Shown here piece after piece: positions 24,390 to 32,547 of a DNA stretch of 64,000 bases. A model generated the notes under the pieces. The model was not told where the DNA came from and did not search any database. It was given only the letters and a program-made list of their open reading frames with translations. Location of the stretch: positions 1-64,000 of the forward strand of contig CALGJF010000008.1 in NCBI GenBank assembly GCA_937914945.1. Reading direction: 5' to 3'. The stretch comes from an uncultured Bacteroidales bacterium. Lineage in GTDB: Bacteria; Bacteroidota; Bacteroidia; Bacteroidales; Bacteroidaceae. A program made the translations under genes and the position numbers. Position 1 is the stretch's first letter. Each line of letters begins with the position of its first letter.

Positions 24390-27284
24390 GTGAAATTGGG
24401 AAAACACATACACACGTTGCCGCTGCTACTGCTTGCATTGGCGTTTTTGTGCGCCTGTTCGAGCAGAAAGAACAACACGGCTAAAACACGTATGTACCAC
24501 TCTTTCTTTGCAAGGTACAACACCTTCTACAATGGCGAAGTATCATTCAAAGAGAGTAAAAAAATGCAAATCAACGGACACAAAGACAACTATCTGGAAC
24601 AACTGCCGTTGATGGTAAACAGCAACACCTCGACCAACAAAATTGGCTCACAGGGATTTGATCGCGCAATAGAAAAATCGCAAAAGGCTATAAAGAACCA
24701 CTCAATAAAAAGAAAACCCAAGAAACCTACGGGCAAGAAATTGAGCGAAAAGCAGAAACGCTTCTATGCTCAAAAAGAGTTCAACCCTTTCCTATGGCGA
24801 GCCTGGTTCATGATGGCCGATTCTTATTTTGCCAAAGGCGAATTTACCGAGGCCGCAAGCACATACATATACATAAGCCGCCTATACGAGCATGACCCCA
24901 AAATAGTGGCAAAAGCACGCATAGGGCTTGTCAGATGTTACAATGAACTCGATTGGCTATATGAGAGCGAGGACCTGCTAAACCGTACAAAGCGCGACAG
25001 CCTGCCCACCTCGCTGGAGAAGGAGTATGCCCATGCAAAAGCAGGACTGCTGCTGAAACAGAAGCGCAACAGCGAGGCTGCCGAGCAGATGAAAAAGGCT
25101 GTCAAACGCAAAGATACCGAGAAACTCGACAAAGCACGCGAATATTACCTCATGGGGCAACTATACAAAACAATAGGCAACAACAAGGAGGCATTCAGAT
25201 ACTTTGGCAAAACAATATCGCAAAACCCGCCATACGAGCTTGAATTCAATGCACGCATAAGGCAGACAGAGTGCCTCACCAACCAGAGCAAAAAGGGAAT
25301 ACTGCGTAAACTCAATAAAATGGCACGCAGTTCCAAGAACAAGAGCTATCTGTCGCAAATATACTACGCCATAGGAAATGTGCATTTGAACGACAAGGAC
25401 ACCACCGAGGCTGTAAAGGCCTATGAGAAGGGATTGACCGAGGGCGATGGCACGGGCTATGGCAGTGGCATGCTGAACCTTTCTCTCGGAAAGATTTACT
25501 GGGAACAAGAGAAATTCACAAAAGCAAAAACGAATTATGAGAAGGCAAAGCAGTTGCTGGGAGAAGACACCCCCGAAAAGGAAGAGATTGCTTTCAGAGA
25601 CAACGTACTGCAAGAGCTATTGCAATATGCCGAGGTAATTGAGGAGAAGGATGAACTGCTCTATTGGGCCACTTTGCCACAGGAGCAACTGCTCAAAATA
25701 ATAGACGAGCGAATAAAAGAGGCCAAGGAGAAAGAGAAATTGCAAAAGAAAAAAGAGAGAAAAGAGAAGAGGGAGAGCGCTGCCGACAACCTTGCAAACG
25801 CAAGCACGGCAGCCGAAACAACAGCTACCACACCCGAGGATGCCGGCAAGTGGTATTTTTACAACCCGTCGATTGTATCACGAGGAATACGCACTTTTGC
25901 AAAAACATGGAACAATAGGGAATTAAAGGATTTTTGGCGTTTGAGCAACGGCGTTGTTTTCAGCACCGATAGCGATAGCATCGCCAATGAAAGCGCAGCA
26001 GACAGCATACCCGCCGACAGCATAAACAGCGCAGCCATACCGGCCGACAGCATAGCCGACAACATGGAGGCGACAGATGCCGTGGAGCCCGATTCATTGC
26101 CCACCGACCCCACAACACGTGAATACTATTTGAGCCGAATACCCGATACCGAGGAGAAGAAACAGGCGGCACACGATGCACTGCGCGATGCTCTTTACGA
26201 AGCAGGCATTGTGTTCAAGGACAAAGCTGGCGACAAAAAGATGACACTCAAAAACTTGGAGAAGGTAGCAAACAACTATCCAGAGTTTGAGAAGATGCCC
26301 GACACCTATTACCATCTGTTCCTTGCATGCTCGCGCTGGAACGAACCCGAGAAGGCCGATTACTACAAAGCCTTGCTAATGGAACAGTTCCCCGATAATG
26401 AACTGACCGCACGCATACAGCAGCCTACGTTCTTTGAGAGCGCGGCTACAAGAAAGCACAATGAGGACTCCATATATGTAAAGGCGTATGCACACTACCG
26501 CAACATGGAGTATAGTGCGGTGGAGAATGAAAACAGCGTGGCAAAGGAGCGTTATCCGCAGGGCAACCACCGGGCACGTTTCCTCTTCATCGATGCCATG
26601 GCAAAACTATACAGCGGCAAGCAAGACGAGGCCATGGAGTCGCTGAAAGAGTTAGTGGAGAATCACAGCGCCGACAGTATAAGCCGAATTGGAGGAGAGA
26701 TAAGCACCGGTGTGGAGCAGGGACGCCTGTTGCGTAGCGGAATATCGTTGTCCATCTGGGACCGCAAGAGCGATGGCACCATAAAAGGAGATATGGATAG
26801 TGTGCCCACATTCAGCAACGAGCGCAACGAGCCATATTACTTTGTGCTTGCATTCCCCAAAGATTCGCTCGACGAGAAACGTCTACTGTTCGAGATGGCA
26901 CGCTACAATTTCTCGCGCTACATGGTACGCAACTTCACCATGGAGTTCCAGGAATTGGCTCAAATAACCATGTTCCAGGTTAAGGAGTTCCTTAACTATG
27001 ACGAGGCCTTTGTATATCGCAAACGCCTGTATGAAAATGGTGAAATGGCAAAAATTCTGGAAGGTATCAACGCATATATCATATCAAAATCGAATCTCGA
27101 TTTGTTACTACAATATTATAGCTTTGCCGATTATGAACGCTTCTACGAGGATACTCTGATGAATATCCCCGAGCCGGAGATTGATGGTTACACCCTTGAC
27201 GAGCCTGATTACGGCGATGATGAAGAGAAGAGTGAAGGCGAAGAGAACAATGAGAGCGAAGAGAATAACGAAGAAGCGATCTGA
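24390..27284 (+). CDS. porW: Type IX secretion / gliding lipoprotein, PorW/SprE-like TPR protein
   Basis: The 964-residue protein starts at GTG and has a lipoprotein signal (lipobox ending CAC, about residue 22). The first mature residues (RMYHSFFARYNTFYNGEVSFKE in pieces around 34-55) match the start of SprE/PorW proteins. Tetratricopeptide-like repeats follow (about 130-440), then a low-complexity charged stretch KEKEKLQKKKERKEKR and an Ala/Asp/Ser-rich linker (about 530-580), more TPR-like helices, and a very acidic C-terminus. PorW/SprE is a periplasmic-facing lipoprotein needed for type IX secretion. The assignment is strengthened by porX starting 5 nt downstream. It is longer than P. 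gingivalis PorW but close to SprE. Confidence 0.8.
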   Translation: MKLGKHIHTLPLLLLALAFLCACSSRKNNTAKTRMYHSFFARYNTFYNGEVSFKESKKMQINGHKDNYLEQLPLMVNSNTSTNKIGSQGFDRAIEKSQKAIKNHSIKRKPKKPTGKKLSEKQKRFYAQKEFNPFLWRAWFMMADSYFAKGEFTEAASTYIYISRLYEHDPKIVAKARIGLVRCYNELDWLYESEDLLNRTKRDSLPTSLEKEYAHAKAGLLLKQKRNSEAAEQMKKAVKRKDTEKLDKAREYYLMGQLYKTIGNNKEAFRYFGKTISQNPPYELEFNARIRQTECLTNQSKKGILRKLNKMARSSKNKSYLSQIYYAIGNVHLNDKDTTEAVKAYEKGLTEGDGTGYGSGMLNLSLGKIYWEQEKFTKAKTNYEKAKQLLGEDTPEKEEIAFRDNVLQELLQYAEVIEEKDELLYWATLPQEQLLKIIDERIKEAKEKEKLQKKKERKEKRESAADNLANASTAAETTATTPEDAGKWYFYNPSIVSRGIRTFAKTWNNRELKDFWRLSNGVVFSTDSDSIANESAADSIPADSINSAAIPADSIADNMEATDAVEPDSLPTDPTTREYYLSRIPDTEEKKQAAHDALRDALYEAGIVFKDKAGDKKMTLKNLEKVANNYPEFEKMPDTYYHLFLACSRWNEPEKADYYKALLMEQFPDNELTARIQQPTFFESAATRKHNEDSIYVKAYAHYRNMEYSAVENENSVAKERYPQGNHRARFLFIDAMAKLYSGKQDEAMESLKELVENHSADSISRIGGEISTGVEQGRLLRSGISLSIWDRKSDGTIKGDMDSVPTFSNERNEPYYFVLAFPKDSLDEKRLLFEMARYNFSRYMVRNFTMEFQELAQITMFQVKEFLNYDEAFVYRKRLYENGEMAKILEGINAYIISKSNLDLLLQYYSFADYERFYEDTLMNIPEPEIDGYTLDEPDYGDDEEKSEGEENNESEENNEEAI

Positions 27285-27289
27285 CAATT

Positions 27290-28840
27290 ATGGCATATAA
27301 ACTTTTATGGGCCGATGATGAAATTGAGTTATTGAGTGCCCACATTATATTTTTACAATCAAAAGATTATGAGGTGGTGAAGGTTACCAACGGCCCCGAT
27401 GCAATAGATGCATGCAAGCGAGAGGCATTCGACCTGATTCTCCTCGATGAAAACATGCCCGGCCTCACCGGGTTGGAGACTCTGTTGAAGATTAAGGAGA
27501 TAACCCCTACCACCCCTGTTGTGATGGTTACCAAGAGCGAGGAGGAGGATATTATGGAGCAGGCTATCGGCTCAAAAATTGCCGATTATCTGATAAAACC
27601 CGTAAACCCAAGCCAGATTCTGCTTACCTTGAAAAAAAACATCCACAAAAAGGAGATTGTTGCCGAGAAGGCCAACAGCGCATATCAACAAAACTTCGGC
27701 AAGCTGGCTATGCAGATAAGCGATGCATGCTCCATAGAGGATTGGAAAGAGGTATATAAAAAAATCGTCTATTGGGAATTGGAGCTTGAGAACGCCGATA
27801 ACCAGATGCACGAGATGTTAAAGGCACAGAAAGAGGAGGCCAATAATATGTTTGGCCGATTTGTAAAGAAAAACTACATGGAGTGGATGCGTGCAAACCG
27901 CAATGAACGCCCCATGATGAGCCACGACCTTTTCAGGGAGCGTATCTTCCCGTTGCTGGACAATAAGGAGAAGATTTTCTTTATAATCATAGATAACTTC
28001 AGATATGACCAGTGGCGTGTGCTTGCCAATGAGATAGGCAGCGATTTTAACATAGAGGAGGAGCTATACACAAGCATCCTGCCAACGGCTACACAATATG
28101 CACGCAATGCTATATTTTCGGGGCTGATGCCCTCGCAGATAAAAGAGATGTTCCCCGCACTATGGGTTGATGAAGAGGAAGATGAGGGCAAGAACTTGAA
28201 CGAGGAGGCTTTGATTGAGACACAAATTACCCGCTATCGTCGCAAGGATACATTCTCTTACAACAAGGTTGTTACATCGGCTGCAGCAGAGAAGTATCTC
28301 GATTCACTGCACAATCTGTCGAAAAACGATATCAACGTGCTTGTAATAAACTTTATCGATATGCTGTCGCATGCACGCACTGAATCGTTAATGGTACGCG
28401 AGCTTGCATCGGACGAGGCTGCATACCGTTCCATCACCCTATCGTGGATAAGACACTCGGCAATAAAGAAACTGTTCAACGAGCTTGCAAAAAACGGATA
28501 CACGGTTGTAATTACAACCGACCATGGTAGCATTCAGGTAGATAATCCCACAAAGGTTATTGGCGACAAGAACACCAACACCAACCTGCGTTACAAGCTT
28601 GGGAAAGCACTCAACTACAACGGCAAAGAGGTTTTTGAGATTAAGGAACCGGCAAAGGCATTCCTCCCGCAACCCAATGTGAGCACAAGTTACATATTTG
28701 CAACCGGAGACAAATTCTTTGCCTACCCCAACAACTACAACTACTATGTGCAGTACTACAAAGGCACGTTCCAGCATGGTGGAATATCGCTCGAGGAGAT
28801 GCTTGTGCCAATTATTAAATTAAAACCGAAAGGCAAATAA
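27290..28840 (+). CDS. porX: PorX: response regulator with PglZ alkaline-phosphatase-like domain
   Basis: The 516-residue protein has a CheY receiver (1-120) with acidic pocket D9/D10, phospho-acceptor Asp 53 in LILLDENMPG and conserved Lys in DYLIKPVN. A helical linker leads to a PglZ domain (about 200-516) of the alkaline phosphatase superfamily, with FIIIDNFRYDQW, the nucleophile-region Thr in ILPTATQYARN and metal motif TTDHGSIQV. PorX regulates T9SS genes and, in P. gingivalis, has zinc phosphodiesterase activity toward cyclic oligonucleotides. The cognate kinase PorY is not in this window. It sits 5 nt after porW and 2 nt before tsaE, so all are cotranscribed. Confidence 0.93.
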   Translation: MAYKLLWADDEIELLSAHIIFLQSKDYEVVKVTNGPDAIDACKREAFDLILLDENMPGLTGLETLLKIKEITPTTPVVMVTKSEEEDIMEQAIGSKIADYLIKPVNPSQILLTLKKNIHKKEIVAEKANSAYQQNFGKLAMQISDACSIEDWKEVYKKIVYWELELENADNQMHEMLKAQKEEANNMFGRFVKKNYMEWMRANRNERPMMSHDLFRERIFPLLDNKEKIFFIIIDNFRYDQWRVLANEIGSDFNIEEELYTSILPTATQYARNAIFSGLMPSQIKEMFPALWVDEEEDEGKNLNEEALIETQITRYRRKDTFSYNKVVTSAAAEKYLDSLHNLSKNDINVLVINFIDMLSHARTESLMVRELASDEAAYRSITLSWIRHSAIKKLFNELAKNGYTVVITTDHGSIQVDNPTKVIGDKNTNTNLRYKLGKALNYNGKEVFEIKEPAKAFLPQPNVSTSYIFATGDKFFAYPNNYNYYVQYYKGTFQHGGISLEEMLVPIIKLKPKGK

Positions 28841-28842
28841 AT

Positions 28843-29277
28843 ATGAGCAAGAATTGCATAATAAGAATAGAGAGGATTGAGGATTATCCTGCCGCAGCAC
28901 AAAAATTCATTGCAGCTATGGAGGGGCGACGCATTTTTGCCTTCTACGGCGGCATGGGCGCTGGCAAGACCACTTTCATAAAGAGCATTTGCGAGGAGAT
29001 GGGGGTAGAGGATTGTATAAACTCTCCCACATTTGCCATAGTAAACGAGTACGAGGGCGGCAAGCAGGAGACTATCTTCCATTTTGATTTTTACAGAATA
29101 AAATCAATAGCCGAGGTTTATAATATGGGCTACGAGGAGTATCTATACAGCGATGCCTACTGTTTCATTGAGTGGCCCGAACTTATTGAAGAGTTATTGC
29201 CCGAAGAGGCGGTAAAAGTGGAGATAAACGAAGAGGCCGACGGAACACGTACAATAACTATTGAAAAGAAGGATTAA
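28843..29277 (+). CDS. tsaE: tRNA threonylcarbamoyladenosine biosynthesis ATPase TsaE
   Basis: The 144-residue protein has a Walker A motif GGMGAGKT (36-43), the TsaE signature NSPTFAIVNEY near residue 65, HFDFYR near 80 and FIEWPE near 107. TsaE works with TsaB and TsaD to make t6A37 in tRNAs that read ANN codons. Length is normal for the family. It lies between porX and a hypothetical gene in a tight operon; no functional tie to T9SS is known to me. Confidence 0.93.
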   Translation: MSKNCIIRIERIEDYPAAAQKFIAAMEGRRIFAFYGGMGAGKTTFIKSICEEMGVEDCINSPTFAIVNEYEGGKQETIFHFDFYRIKSIAEVYNMGYEEYLYSDAYCFIEWPELIEELLPEEAVKVEINEEADGTRTITIEKKD

Positions 29278-29295
29278 CACACTAATATAACGGAA

Positions 29296-29613
29296 ATGAA
29301 GATAAACGCAAACGCATCGGGTACAAGAACCATAGAGGTAACCGAAGAACAATTGCAGATTATTAGAAAATTCTCGTTGCTCGACCGCATAACAAACAGT
29401 ATGGGCAAGGTTGACGAAGATTCACTTGGAAAACTACGCCTGACGGTGCGCGCACTTATAGCATCGCAACAGATGGATGCCAAGGAGCTGCTTGACTTGT
29501 GTACGGTATTGTACGACGAGAATATGAAAGCCCTGGGCCTTTCGAACCTGATGGCATGCTACAACAGCTGGTTGCAAAAACAGGATACAGAACAACCCGC
29601 AGAACAGGAGTGA
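29296..29613 (+). CDS. Small hypothetical protein between tsaE and ygiQ
   Basis: I do not recognise this 105-residue protein. It starts 18 nt after tsaE and ends 1 nt before ygiQ, so it is surely translated within the operon. It is soluble and mostly helical in appearance (ITEEQLQIIRKF-like segments, a central SQQMDAKELLDLCTVLYDEN region) and ends in a polar Glu/Gln-rich tail. It has no signal peptide, cysteine cluster or nucleotide-binding motif; the two cysteines are isolated. Confidence 0.7.
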   Translation: MKINANASGTRTIEVTEEQLQIIRKFSLLDRITNSMGKVDEDSLGKLRLTVRALIASQQMDAKELLDLCTVLYDENMKALGLSNLMACYNSWLQKQDTEQPAEQE

Positions 29614-29614
29614 A

Positions 29615-31471
29615 ATGAGTGGCAGAAGAGTGAGCGATTGGTTGCCCACTACCCGCAAAGAGGCGGAAATGCGTGGGTGGGATGAGCTTGATGTGGTTAT
29701 ATTCAGTGGCGACGCTTATATAGACCACCCATCCTTTGGCGCAGCCGTGATAGGCCGAATATTGGAGGCCGAGGGGTTGCGTGTGGCCATTGTGCCGCAG
29801 CCTAATTGGCAGGACGACCTACGCGATTTCAAAAAGATGGGACGCCCGAGATTGTTTTTTGGTATCTCGGCCGGTTGCATGGACTCCATGGTGAACAAAT
29901 ACACCGCAGCCAAACGATTCCGCAGCGAGGATGCCTACTCACCAAACGGCAAGCACAGCATGCGCCCCGAGTATGCCACAACGGTATATTCCACAGCGCT
30001 GAAAAAGCTATTCCCCGACTCGGCCGTACTCATTGGCGGTATCGAAGCCTCTATGCGCCGTTTCACTCATTACGATTATTGGCAGGACTGCCTGAAAAAG
30101 AGTATTCTCATAGAGAGCAATGCCGACATTCTTGTATATGGCATGGGCGAGCAGCCGATAATTGCCATTGCCAATGCCATGAAGCAACGATTGGAACAGG
30201 ATGGCGGAGATTACATTACCGCATCGCAAGCACGGGATATAGCCAAGGAGATAAGGCAAACCGGCGTGCTGGTACAGAAAGCCGATTTTGTACCACAGGC
30301 AGAGGGCGACAAGATGCTTGCACCACATGCGATGTGCCTGCAAGACAAAAAGCAGCAGGCTGCCAATTTCCTTGCAATAGAAAAAGAGTCGAACAAGGTG
30401 AGCGCAAAAAGGCTGATACAGGAGTATGACGAAGGATATGTGGTGGTGAACCCGCCATTCCCCAGAATGACAACCGAACAGCTGGACCACAGTTTCGACC
30501 TGCCATACACACGCCTGCCCCACCCCAAATACAACGGTAAACGTATACCGGCGTATGATATGATTAAGTTCTCCGTGAATATTCACCGCGGGTGCTTTGG
30601 TGGATGTGCCTTCTGCACCATATCGGCACATCAAGGCAAATTCATAGTGAACCGCAGCACGGAGAGCATCATACGAGAAATAGAGGCTATATCTGCCCTA
30701 CCCGATTTCAAGGGGTACCTCTCGGACCTTGGAGGCCCATCGGCAAACATGTATATGATGCACGGCAAGAACGAGGATATATGTGCCAAGTGTTCGCGCC
30801 CCTCGTGTATACAGCCAAAGATATGCCCCAACCTTAATATTGACCACACCGCCCTGCTGAACCTTTACAAGAGGGTGGATGCTATGCCACAGATAAAGAA
30901 AAGTTTTATAGGCAGCGGTGTGCGATACGATATGCTATTGCACCGCAGTGGCGACAAAGAACGAGATGCGGCAAGCGACAGATACACCGAGGAGCTGATA
31001 CGCAACCATGTGAGCGGCCGTTTGAAGGTGGCTCCCGAACACACTAACGATGCTGTGCTACACCTCATGCGCAAGCCGCCGTTCAAGCAGTTTCACGATT
31101 TCAAAAGGATATTCGACAAGATAAACAGCCGCTATAATCTGAAACAGCAAATCATACCATACTTCATAAGCAGCCACCCGGGCAGCACCATCGAAAGCAT
31201 GGCAGAACTTGCAGCAGAGACAAAACAGCTTAATTTTCATCTGGAACAGGTGCAGGACTTTACACCCACACCCATGACCATGGCCACGGAGATGTATTAC
31301 ACGGGCATCAATCCTGAGACCGGAGAAAAGGTCTATGTGGCACGCAGCATGCGCGACAAGGAGGCTCAAAGGCGTTTCTTCTTTTGGTATAAACCCGAGG
31401 AGAGGAGAGAAATAGTGCAGGCCCTGCGACGCTTGGGGCGTGCGGACCTGCTGAAAAAACTTGGGCTGTAA
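29615..31471 (+). CDS. YgiQ-family radical SAM protein
   Basis: The 618-residue protein has the N-terminal UPF0313/YgiQ domain (VSDWLPTTRKEAEMRGWDELDVVIFSGDAY near the start) and the radical SAM cluster motif CxxxCxxC at Cys 327, 331 and 334 (HRGCFGGCAFCTIS). A second cysteine group lies near residue 390 (CAKCSRPSCIQPKICPN). YgiQ proteins are widespread radical SAM enzymes; YgiQ of E. coli has been linked to menaquinone- or ubiquinone-related chemistry but the reaction is not settled, so I give no symbol. It is the last gene of the porW operon and ends 10 nt before the convergent rubredoxin gene. Confidence 0.88.
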   Translation: MSGRRVSDWLPTTRKEAEMRGWDELDVVIFSGDAYIDHPSFGAAVIGRILEAEGLRVAIVPQPNWQDDLRDFKKMGRPRLFFGISAGCMDSMVNKYTAAKRFRSEDAYSPNGKHSMRPEYATTVYSTALKKLFPDSAVLIGGIEASMRRFTHYDYWQDCLKKSILIESNADILVYGMGEQPIIAIANAMKQRLEQDGGDYITASQARDIAKEIRQTGVLVQKADFVPQAEGDKMLAPHAMCLQDKKQQAANFLAIEKESNKVSAKRLIQEYDEGYVVVNPPFPRMTTEQLDHSFDLPYTRLPHPKYNGKRIPAYDMIKFSVNIHRGCFGGCAFCTISAHQGKFIVNRSTESIIREIEAISALPDFKGYLSDLGGPSANMYMMHGKNEDICAKCSRPSCIQPKICPNLNIDHTALLNLYKRVDAMPQIKKSFIGSGVRYDMLLHRSGDKERDAASDRYTEELIRNHVSGRLKVAPEHTNDAVLHLMRKPPFKQFHDFKRIFDKINSRYNLKQQIIPYFISSHPGSTIESMAELAAETKQLNFHLEQVQDFTPTPMTMATEMYYTGINPETGEKVYVARSMRDKEAQRRFFFWYKPEERREIVQALRRLGRADLLKKLGL

Positions 31472-31481
31472 AGGAGTGTGT

Positions 31482-31646
31482 TTACTCCTCAACCGGTGCA
31501 AACTCGTCTTTACCCACACCACACATGGGGCATACCCAATCCTCGGGGAGGTTTTCAAACGATGTTCCGGGCTCAATACCTTGTTCGGGATCGCCAATAG
31601 CGGGGTCATACTCCCACTGGCATACAGTACAATAATATTTCTTCAT
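31482..31646 (-). CDS. Rubredoxin
   Basis: This 54-residue protein is easily missed because of its size. It reads MKKYYCTVCQWEYDP at the start and has the two iron-binding pairs CTVC (Cys 6, 9) and CPMCG (Cys 39, 42), with the GIEPGTSFENLPEDWVCP core typical of rubredoxins. It carries one Fe in a Cys4 site and passes single electrons, often to peroxide- or oxygen-reducing enzymes in anaerobes. It is convergent with ygiQ. No redox partner gene is adjacent. It lies behind a hairpin at 31700 that separates it from the sirtuin gene. Confidence 0.95.
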   Translation of the reverse strand: MKKYYCTVCQWEYDPAIGDPEQGIEPGTSFENLPEDWVCPMCGVGKDEFAPVEE

Positions 31647-31699
31647 AATAGTTTATTTTTTATTATAACACATCAATTACACATTTTGTTGAAAAACAT

Positions 31700-31727
31700 A
31701 AATGCTACTTTCGCAAAAGTAGCATTT
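31700..31727. terminator. Hairpin terminator between the sirtuin and rubredoxin genes
   Basis: AAATGCTACTTT (31700-31711) pairs with AAAGTAGCATTT (31716-31727), loop CGCA. It is flanked by T-rich runs on both strands. On the minus strand it ends the sirtuin transcript; the promoter of the rubredoxin gene would then lie in 31647-31699, where I see no clear consensus. Confidence 0.75.
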
Positions 31728-31773
31728 GTTTTTTATATGCAAAGGATGTTTTATGCAATTTTATATAAATTAA

Positions 31774-32478
31774 CTAAATATTGGAGAGATAGCAATCTGT
31801 AAGCAGGCGCATTCCTTCCGAGGCTCCTTTGCGTATGTGAACGACATTGGACGGCAGAAGAGCAGCTACATCATTTGGGTCTATAAGGTAAATTGGAACA
31901 CCTGCCGGAACATAGTGAAATAGACCGGCAGCGGGATATACATTGAGCGATGTTCCTATTATTATAAAGGCATCAATGCCTTGCATGGCTGATACCGCGG
32001 CTTCCATAAGAGGAACGGCCTCGCCAAACCACACTATGAATGGGCGCAGCTGTGAACCGTCGGCTGCAAGGTCGCCTATTTTAATGGTGGGGGCAGATGG
32101 CAAGAGGGTGCGCACATAACGCAAATCTTGCGGGTTGCGCGATGAGCACACTTTCATGAGCTCGCCATGCAGATGTATCACCGAAGAGGAGCCTGCTCGT
32201 TCGTGCAGGTCATCGACATTCTGCGTAACAACCGTTACATCGTACCTCTCTTCAAGGGCAGCCACAAGGCGGTGCCCCTCATTAGGTTCTACATTGAGTA
32301 ATTCCGTGCGGCGTTGGTTATAGAATTCAAGCACAAGGGAAGGGTTGGCAGCAAAGCCCTCGGGTGTGGCTACCTGCTCAACGGGATAGTTGTTCCACAA
32401 CCCGCCACCACCACGAAAGGTTGCAATGCCGCTTTCTGCGCTCATTCCCGCGCCTGTGAGTATTACGATTTTCTTCAT
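31774..32478 (-). CDS. cobB: Sir2-family NAD-dependent protein deacylase without the usual zinc cysteines
   Basis: The 234-residue sirtuin has the NAD-binding motif GAGMSAESGIATFR (9-22), TQNVDDLH (85-92) and the catalytic His 104 in HLHGE. The YxxR pair Tyr 53/Arg 56 (YNQR) is the class III signature for acidic acyl groups such as succinyl. The region where most sirtuins hold a CxxC...CxxC zinc site carries only Cys 111; LRPFIVWFGE then follows as normal. The length suggests the zinc ribbon is replaced by a compact loop (SSRNPQDLRYVRTLL). It is probably a cytoplasmic desuccinylase/deacylase. It is the only gene between two terminators. Confidence 0.88.
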   Translation of the reverse strand: MKKIVILTGAGMSAESGIATFRGGGGLWNNYPVEQVATPEGFAANPSLVLEFYNQRRTELLNVEPNEGHRLVAALEERYDVTVVTQNVDDLHERAGSSSVIHLHGELMKVCSSRNPQDLRYVRTLLPSAPTIKIGDLAADGSQLRPFIVWFGEAVPLMEAAVSAMQGIDAFIIIGTSLNVYPAAGLFHYVPAGVPIYLIDPNDVAALLPSNVVHIRKGASEGMRLLTDCYLSNI

Positions 32479-32503
32479 ATAGGTATTTTCTATTTATTAC
32501 ATA

Positions 32504-32539
32504 ACAAAACAGAGAGAAGCATGCTTCTCTCTGTTTTGT
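32504..32539. terminator. Terminator at the end of the FAS1-SusC-SusD operon, perfect 36-bp palindrome
   Basis: Positions 32504-32521 are exactly complementary to 32522-32539, centred on GCATGC. It lies 9 nt after the SusD stop on the minus strand, between that gene and the sirtuin start. Confidence 0.85.
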
Positions 32540-32547
32540 GTGTTTAT

